A stretch of DNA of 64,000 nt from Akanthomyces muscarius (Eukaryota > Ascomycota > Sordariomycetes > Hypocreales > Cordycipitaceae): NCBI RefSeq assembly GCF_028009165.1, contig NC_079241.1, forward strand, positions 3,410,001 to 3,474,000, given 5' to 3'. The notes below the pieces were generated by a model. It had not been told where the DNA came from. It made no database searches and worked only from the letters and a program-made list of their open reading frames with translations. Of this stretch, positions 57,687 to 64,000 are shown one piece after another. The position numbers and the translations under genes are program-made. How positions within the stretch are numbered: position 1 is the stretch's first letter; every line of letters begins with the position of its first letter.

Positions 57687-60600
57687 GGTTGTGTGTGTAT
57701 ATGTGTTGTGTGTTGTGAAAATCGCTTGGTATAGTTGTGGCGTCGAGGTCTATCGAAAGTGGTTCTGTGTTCTACAACGCTCTTCTATCGAAGGAGAGTG
57801 GACGAAGAAACGGAGAGTGTCAAAGCGCTTCCCCGGGAAAATGGCGAGGGATGTGCCGAGACGATCGTTCTTGTATATAGTAAGAGAGACAGCGTGTGGA
57901 TTGCAGAAGAATAAAAGGTCAGACAGCCAAAGAGATCGTCGTGCGCACTGATGGCTGGGTGGGCAGAGTGACGGTAGCAGCTAGCCGATCGTGCATTCCC
58001 AGCAATTAAGAAGGGAGGGGGGGATGGTCTCGGAGCAGAGAGTGCCAACGGCAGGATTATATGTAATAAGTGAGTAATAGCTGCAGGATCTGGCATGCGT
58101 GAAATAATATGACGGGCTATTTTTTTTTATTTTTTTTTATTTATTTTATTCCATTCTTTTTAGCTGGACCCAGGATTTTTAGACTGCGCTGAGTACGAGA
58201 GGGGGCGCGCTGGGCGGACACTGGAGCAAGCCCGCCTCGTGTCACAGGCACTGGGATGGAGGGCAAACAGGCCGAGGTGGTATGAGTGCTTACAGGCTCG
58301 AGGCTGAAGCTACAGCGGTGCGAAGAGGCGCTAAGCCATAATAGCAGACGAAATGTTTACCCAGTACGAGCTGGGGCGGTCCAGCGAGAGGGGGATGGGG
58401 GGGAGAAAGAGGGCCTGCAAGCCACGGAAACAGCGCTAGAGCGGCAGGGGGAGGGGATTCTGTGTAGGGCTCGTTCGGGTCGGCTGGCTGGCACGCTCTT
58501 GGCTCATACTCTCAGGCACCATCGCCGCCACGAAATTGCCCATGTTCTGCAGTTGTTTCCGGGCCTAAGAGGGAGAAAAAGGGAAAGGATTCTGAAAACA
58601 GCGCTAGCTGGCCCTAGCCAGAACTGCTTCCCCTCCCGGGTCAGGCTGTAGCGCTCCACCAATGACGCATGGCGCGGCATGGCATGGAGAGCGCATATGG
58701 ACAAGACATGGCCATTCCAGAAGGATTTGAAAACGCTGCTCGGGATTGCGCTGGCCCGGGACACAGGTTTCCACTAGACTTTTGCCATTGGGAAGAGGCA
58801 CAAGCTCACGAGCCCAGCGAGAAATGCGAGACCAAAAGATGTGCTTCTGGAGATTGATGAAGAAGAAGAAGGACTAAAAAACGACTCGGCTGAGAATGCT
58901 CTCGCGTGTTGCCCTGGCGTGTTTTCCTTCCTCAACGGGCAGCCCGCCCGCTGTTAACCTCGACCCATCAGCACCACCCCCACCCGCTGTAAAAAGCAGA
59001 GCCCACCAGAGAGCCACGCGCGACAGGGGAGCAAGGGAGGCACAGGGGGGGCTCCGAGTCTCCGAGATGAGTTTCTGGCTGGCCCTACAGCGCCCTACGC
59101 CCACTGCACATCCATCTCCGGCCACAGTTCCCTCACAGCCTAGGTAGCTACGGAGTACACGGCGGCGACGGCTTGCTCCTCTCGTACCCCCGTCTCTTTC
59201 CCATCCACAATGCCAAGCACGCGACGGAATTCAATGGTCCATCTGGCCACTTTTTTCTTCCTTCTTTTTGCGCCTCTGCCACTTTCTTTTTCTCTCGAAT
59301 AAGGGCATAAAAAAGTATGCTCGGAATAAATATAATAAAAAAGGCTGCGACGGCGGGTGGCGCTGGTGCATTGATTGGCCGCTGCGGAGAACAGCGCCGG
59401 CTGGCGGTTTCGACCTAAAACAAAACTATTGACGTAGACGGGCACGGTGATTTTGGTGAGTACGAGCAAACGCTTCTCGCGTCATGGCTTTGTTCCTCCC
59501 AATGCAGAAAAAGAAGGAAAAAATTCCATCAAATAAACAAGTGCGCGACCAAGTCAAAAGCCGTAAATGCCTTCATTAGCCAAAGTAGAAAAAAAGAAGA
59601 AAAAAGAAAAAGCAACCAACCGTCCACGGACGACTTCCACTTACATTCTTGTTCCCCAATTGCAGGCTGCATCTTATCCCTGTTGTCTTTTCATGCGTAC
59701 CAGCGTTTTGACTACTGCTGTCCAGCACATCCCGCCTTCCCTGTGGCCTTTTCGCGTCGTTTTTACCCCATGTCTCATGTACCTCTGCTAGCGGATCTGC
59801 TCCACGGCTTGGGCTGGCATGGCCATGCACGCCATGGTACATTGTCATGCCGACGATGCTATTCTCGACATGCGAATTCCAAGAAGAAGAAGCAGAGTAA
59901 ACCCCGAGCTCATCTCCCAACTGATTCAAATGAAACTCGCATCATCTCCGGTAGTTGCATTCACATTGGAACGCTCATCTTTGAATTCGCACCTTATGTG
60001 ACATGGCGCTCCCGCTGGAATGCATGAAAATTGATCCCGGCCGAAAACCTCCCCAGCTCCTCCCCCTGGCAGCCTTATTCTCCATTGAAGAGACACGGCC
60101 AAGACGGCCTAGGACATGGCATGGGGGTCATCTCTTTTTACCGGGTATATATCTGCCCATCCTCAATGCCATTTCCTGGAGCCTCACGCTATGACGCAAG
60201 AGGTTGAGCCAGGCAAAGTCATACGAACAAGAGCTTATGAATTAGTAGGCCACGGATACACACGCAGCCGAGGAGTATGTGCCAATGGGACATGTTGCCC
60301 GTCAGCCGGGCTTGAAATGGGGATTGCAAGGGCGCTACGACACTAGTCTGCATGGCAGCTAGCGTCAGGAACGGATGGGCTCTCTCGGCTCGCCTTTTTC
60401 TTCCTCTCGTCTCACTTTGCTCTTTTTTCGTCTCAAGTAGGTATGTACGATTGCCATTTCATTCTGGTGACGGAGCGAGAACCTGGTCCCTTCGCGCAAA
60501 GACAAATATCACGGGAATGGTCACCCCAATCGCTCCGAGAGCCGAAAGATCGCTCTCGTGGCCTGTTTCTAGTGATGGCGAGGCGAGACCAAAACACAAC

Positions 60601-62440
60601 ATCGGGAAGTCGAGCTGGGCAAGCAAGAAGAGCGGAAAAGCAATCGACAGACTGCCAGAGCCTCAGAATGGCACGGAGAGAGCGGGTCAAATTGACGAGA
60701 GGAAAACCACTTCAGTAATTGCCCAGTCAAATGAGAACGACGCCGCGAGACCTGCCTGCCGTTATGCATAAAGGGCTTGGGGCAAGCTGCCGAGAGTAGA
60801 AAAGAGAAGAAGCAAGGGTCATTAGTAGAGTGCGTCGTCTAAAGATAGTGAGAGGATGTTCGTCTTTCAAGCATATCTCCGGTTGGTGGTCGTCATGGCT
60901 GGCGCGACTACAAATCTTGTGATCTGTCATCGACTGGGCGAAATACTGTTGGCAACAAACGAGGAGCCGTAACTTCACAACTCTCACTACATTTTAATGC
61001 CCAGCGACGTGGATTCAGTAAGCAAGCGTGCCTAGTGTAGACGTCCTTGTTGAAGCGTAGCTTGGCCTGGTCGCGATGACAGCTTCCAACGTGGCATACG
61101 GGGTGCTTTGCCCCAAGCTCAAGCGACGCTGGGAAATTGGCAGTCGCTGCTTCAATATTTGGGTTTCATGTTGCCGGCAACAGATCCAGTGCTGCCTTTC
61201 TTTCTGAAGACATCGTACGCTTCAGCAACCCAGAGCCAACGTCTACATCTTCCACGACACACGCCCTTCGACGATGAGGTGCAGTTGGGCCCACGCTTGC
61301 CACAACAGCGGAAGTAAAAGACATAGAGAGAGGACTTTTCGCGCATCTACCATTTCATCCCTTGTCTCCCCTTCACCATCAATATCAATAAATCTACACT
61401 CTTTTTACACTGTTGCAGTCTTGCGCAATCTTTTGCACTTTTTGGATGTCCCCCCCACCAGCTCGTTATCTTGGCTCAGCACGGGACTGCTTCATCGTCT
61501 CTACGATTTGGTTTGTCGTGGTGGCCTTTACGGTCGTGCTCGTTGTTAGATCAGAGTCTTGTATATCTCGCTTATTTTTCTTATTCCTCTTATTTCCCTT
61601 ATTTTTCTATATCTAGAATACATCCCGCTATTTTGCAAATGACTCCTCGTGTGACGGGTTTGCCTCGGTCAGCGTCTTCTGTTGCAGTATGGAAGCTCGG
61701 CATGCTCAGCCATGTCCACCCGGGGTAAACTTGGCCTACCTAGGTCGGGAGACAGATTCGCGCTTGACAACGGTCCTGCTTTCTCCATGCACAAAATGTG
61801 AAAAGGCTCGATATGTCTAAAGCTGCACCTTGAATTACCAATTTCTTTCCATTGATATCGAGAACTTCCGCACAATGATGCAATGCTGTGCCAATGACGC
61901 GACAGAGTTTCGGGGGATTCTCGGAGAGGCTCGGGAAATTTTCCTTTTTGGCTGGCGCGCCGGGAGGCCGGCTGGCTGGCGGGTTCGGCGTGGCCATTAT
62001 CGTACGAGTTTCTCTCGGAGACGATGAGATTTTTCCCGCGATATATTAACGACAGCGTGCCGTCAAAGGATTCCTGCAGCCTCATCGATCCTTTTCAATT
62101 GTATAATACAAACCATACCACAATCTTATTTTCTTTTCTTAAGCATTGCATCCTTAGACACAACTACACACCATCTCGGTAGGCCCATAGCTTCCATACA
62201 CACGACCAGCCATTGGACAGGCCCACTAATTATCGAGCTTGTACAGCGTCATTTCTGATTCCGGCGTTCCGTCAAAGCATCATCGCCGCACAAGAGCACA
62301 CAATTACCCGACGATAGAATATTCATTGCAGGGAGATCAGTTCTCAAACACTGTCAATTTCGATTGTCACTTCCGGCACTTTCACACCCATTGAAGCCGA
62401 CAAACCACCGCATCTCTACACAACACCGAACCCGCCCATC
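57687..62440. other. Gene-poor region upstream of Rcf2, about 4.7 kb
   Basis: The promoter of the secreted peptide gene is at the left end and the leader of Rcf2 at the right. A TTTTATTTT-rich stretch lies at ~58120-58150. A short frame at 61446-61616 (+, 56 residues, hydrophobic centre IVSTIWFVVVAFTVVLVV) has a promoter-like pyrimidine-rich leader and is the only weak coding candidate. No domain, tRNA or mobile-element signature was recognised. Confidence 0.4.
57870..57880 (-). promoter_or_regulatory. Candidate TATA element of the secreted peptide gene
   Basis: On the minus strand CTATATACAA lies about 190 bp upstream of the start codon at 57686. This is a weak match and farther away than is usual, so the call is tentative. 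Confidence 0.25.
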
Positions 62441-63324
62441 ATGAAGATTCTCAGCAAAGAGGAAGAGGCTGCGCACTACAAGGTCGTCGTCAAGGGCGGC
62501 CTCATTGGCGGCTCGGCCGGTCTGGCCCTCGGCCTCGGCGGCGTCGTCCTCGCGTCTCGCCGCTACCCTGCCTTCCGCGGCCTGACGCTGCCCTTCCGCT
62601 CGTTCCTCGTCACCTCGTCGGCGACCTTTGGCGCCATCGTCTACGCCGACCGCTGCTCGACCATCTTCCAGCGATCGCAGGACCCCATGTGGGGCTACCA
62701 GGACAAGAGCCACCGCGCGCTGCAGATGGCCCGCGACAACGAGTCGACCTACGAGCGCTTCATGGCCTGGGGCAAGGACAACCGCTACAGCGTCGTCTTT
62801 GCGAGCTGGCTGGCCTCCATGGGCGTCGCCCTCGCCATCGTCGGCCGCGCGCCCATCAGCACCGCGCAGAAGCTCGTCCAGGCCCGTGTCTACGCCCAGG
62901 GCCTGACCCTCGCCGTCCTCATCGTCTCGGCCGCCTTCGAGGTCAACGACGCCAAGTCGGGCAGCGGTCGCTGGGAGACGGTCATGGTCCTCGACCCCAA
63001 CGACCCGGAGCACAAGCACCTCATTGAGAAGCGCATCCACAAGGAGGAGTACGAGGGCCAGGACCTTTGGATGGGTAAGAGGCTCCCGGCTTCCGATGGA
63101 CTTGAGCATAAAAATACTAACAATTTGTAGATATGGTCGAGGCTGAGGAGAAGCGCATCGCTGAGCGCAAGGCCAACCAGTCCACCGAGAGCAAGAGCAA
63201 GACTTCCAAGAAGACCTCGGAAAAGCCCGAAAAGGCAGAGAAAGCCAACAAGGCAGATCAACCCAAAAAGGCTGACGGCTCCGAAGAGACTGACAAGTCC
63301 GAAAAGGCCGACGCCAAGGCTTAA
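62441..63324 (+). CDS. rcf2: Respiratory supercomplex factor 2 (Rcf2), HIG1-domain protein, two exons
   Basis: Rcf2 is an inner-mitochondrial-membrane protein that tunes cytochrome c oxidase and supercomplex assembly. Exon 1 is 62441-63074 and exon 2 is 63131-63324, with a 56-nt intron (GTAAGA, ACTAAC branch, TTGTAG); 275 residues. The N-terminus MKILSKEEEAAHYKVVVKGGLIGGSAGLALGLG and a second hydrophobic segment match Rcf2. The HIG1 part spans about 108-165 (WGKDNRYSVVFASWLASMGVALAIVGR...AQKLVQARVYAQGLTLAVLI). Exon 2 adds a ~65-residue Lys/Glu-rich repetitive tail (SKTSKKTSEKPEKAEKANKAD...), which the folded family core does not need. The start is the first ATG after a long 5' leader. Confidence 0.9.
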
Positions 63325-63789
63325 AGCTTTCATCATGAACCACGACACATTACAATATAACAACGAAGACCAAGGCCGAAAGCTGGACATACACTACTTT
63401 AAAAACTAAAACTCTCCCGATCTAAACCAAGCATTTACTTGGCATTGTAAACAATCTCCATCACGGTCTTGGAAAATTGGCCAGTCATAGAAACCTCAAG
63501 GCGCATGAATTCGGTGGTAAAAAAATTGGACTAGCACACAGGAAAGAAAGGACGCCATTGCGAAATCCGGTGCATGCTCGGACAACCATAACCTGGCATT
63601 TTGTACGATACGGCATATATTAGAATCACCATCAATCCAAAAAGATGAACATTCAACGTCCATTCAAAAGCTGTCATCACGTCATGTGCTAATTTATACT
63701 TTATCCACTCATGTCTGGCCACTAATGCTACATGGTCTTATCAACTCTGCCAATGCTGTGCTTTTTATGCCCGTCCTTACATTCCCGCA
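63325..63789. other. Convergent 3' region of rcf2 and the kelch gene
   Basis: AT-rich 3' flank with no gene. Confidence 0.5.
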
Positions 63790-64000
63790 TTACACCTCAA
63801 TCGTAAAGTGACTAATCTGCGAATAGTACGCATGCACCGCCAGCTCCAGGATGTGAACGTCGCCAAACACGTCGCTCCCGTCAAAGCCGCCGACGGCCAT
63901 GAGGCGGCTGTCGTGCAGGACGGTGCCGTGGTAGCCGCGGCCGGTCGGGCTCTGGCCGTAGACGCGGCGCTTGTCCCAGGTCATGGTGACGAGGTTGAGC
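63790..64000 (-). CDS. Kelch-repeat protein, C-terminal end (cut by the window edge)
   Basis: The last 69 residues of a minus-strand gene whose 5' part lies beyond 64000. The frame is open from the edge to the TAA at 63790. A kelch blade is visible: GRGYHGTVLHDSRLMAVGGFDGSDVFGDVHILEL, with the double-Gly and the aromatic strand residue. The chain ends AYYSQISHFTIEV. Function cannot be assigned from this fragment. Confidence 0.7.
   Translation of the reverse strand, partial: LNLVTMTWDKRRVYGQSPTGRGYHGTVLHDSRLMAVGGFDGSDVFGDVHILELAVHAYYSQISHFTIEV

Noticed and set aside
62354..63343. 329-residue minus-strand frame
   Set aside because: Antisense of rcf2; crosses its intron without splice logic.

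Overview
The window is nuclear DNA from a filamentous ascomycete, most likely a Sordariomycete of the order Hypocreales. The evidence is: short GT-AG introns (mostly 47-110 nt) with CTAAC/CTAAT-type branch sites, GC-rich coding exons, pyrimidine-rich leaders, and orthologues typical of filamentous fungi (LaeA/Lae1, L-arabinitol 4-dehydrogenase, SUR7/PalI, PPZ phosphatase, Sfp1). No species can be named from the sequence alone. Exon structures below were rebuilt by hand from splice signals and reading-frame continuity; each joined CDS keeps an open frame.

Left part (1-19 kb): an intron-containing tRNA-Val(UAC); a mitochondrial ribosome recycling factor tail-to-tail with an RGG-rich, probably mitochondrial protein; a PPZ-type protein phosphatase with a long upstream region; a HAD-family hydrolase; a SUR7/PalI-family membrane protein; a 1166-residue WD-repeat protein of the WDR6/Trm734 type; and an 83-residue membrane protein with one intron.

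Middle (19-38 kb): about 7 kb without a supportable gene, then the Sfp1-like zinc-finger regulator of ribosome biogenesis, a kelch-BTB protein (Ral2/LZTR1-like) with a probable GC-AG intron, the APC/C activator Cdc20, and the large subunit of TFIIA.

Right part (38-64 kb): about 8 kb with nothing convincing, then the long upstream region and seven exons of a LaeA/Lae1-type methyltransferase (master regulator of secondary metabolism in filamentous fungi). Next come mitochondrial ATP synthase subunit g, L-arabinitol 4-dehydrogenase, a two-exon 63-residue secreted cysteine-containing peptide, another gene-poor 4.7 kb stretch, the respiratory supercomplex factor Rcf2, and the 3' end of a kelch-repeat protein cut by the window edge.

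The genes do not form an operon or an obvious biosynthetic cluster. Most are housekeeping genes. Three encode mitochondrial proteins (RRF, Atp20, Rcf2), a fourth probably does, and several are growth or cell-cycle regulators (Sfp1, Cdc20, PPZ, LaeA). The least ordinary items are the small secreted peptide, the 83-residue membrane protein, the LaeA upstream region, the dispersed palindromic TACCTAGGTA-type repeats and the GC-AG intron. I found no CRISPR, transposase, polyketide synthase, NRPS or self-evidently new multi-gene system.
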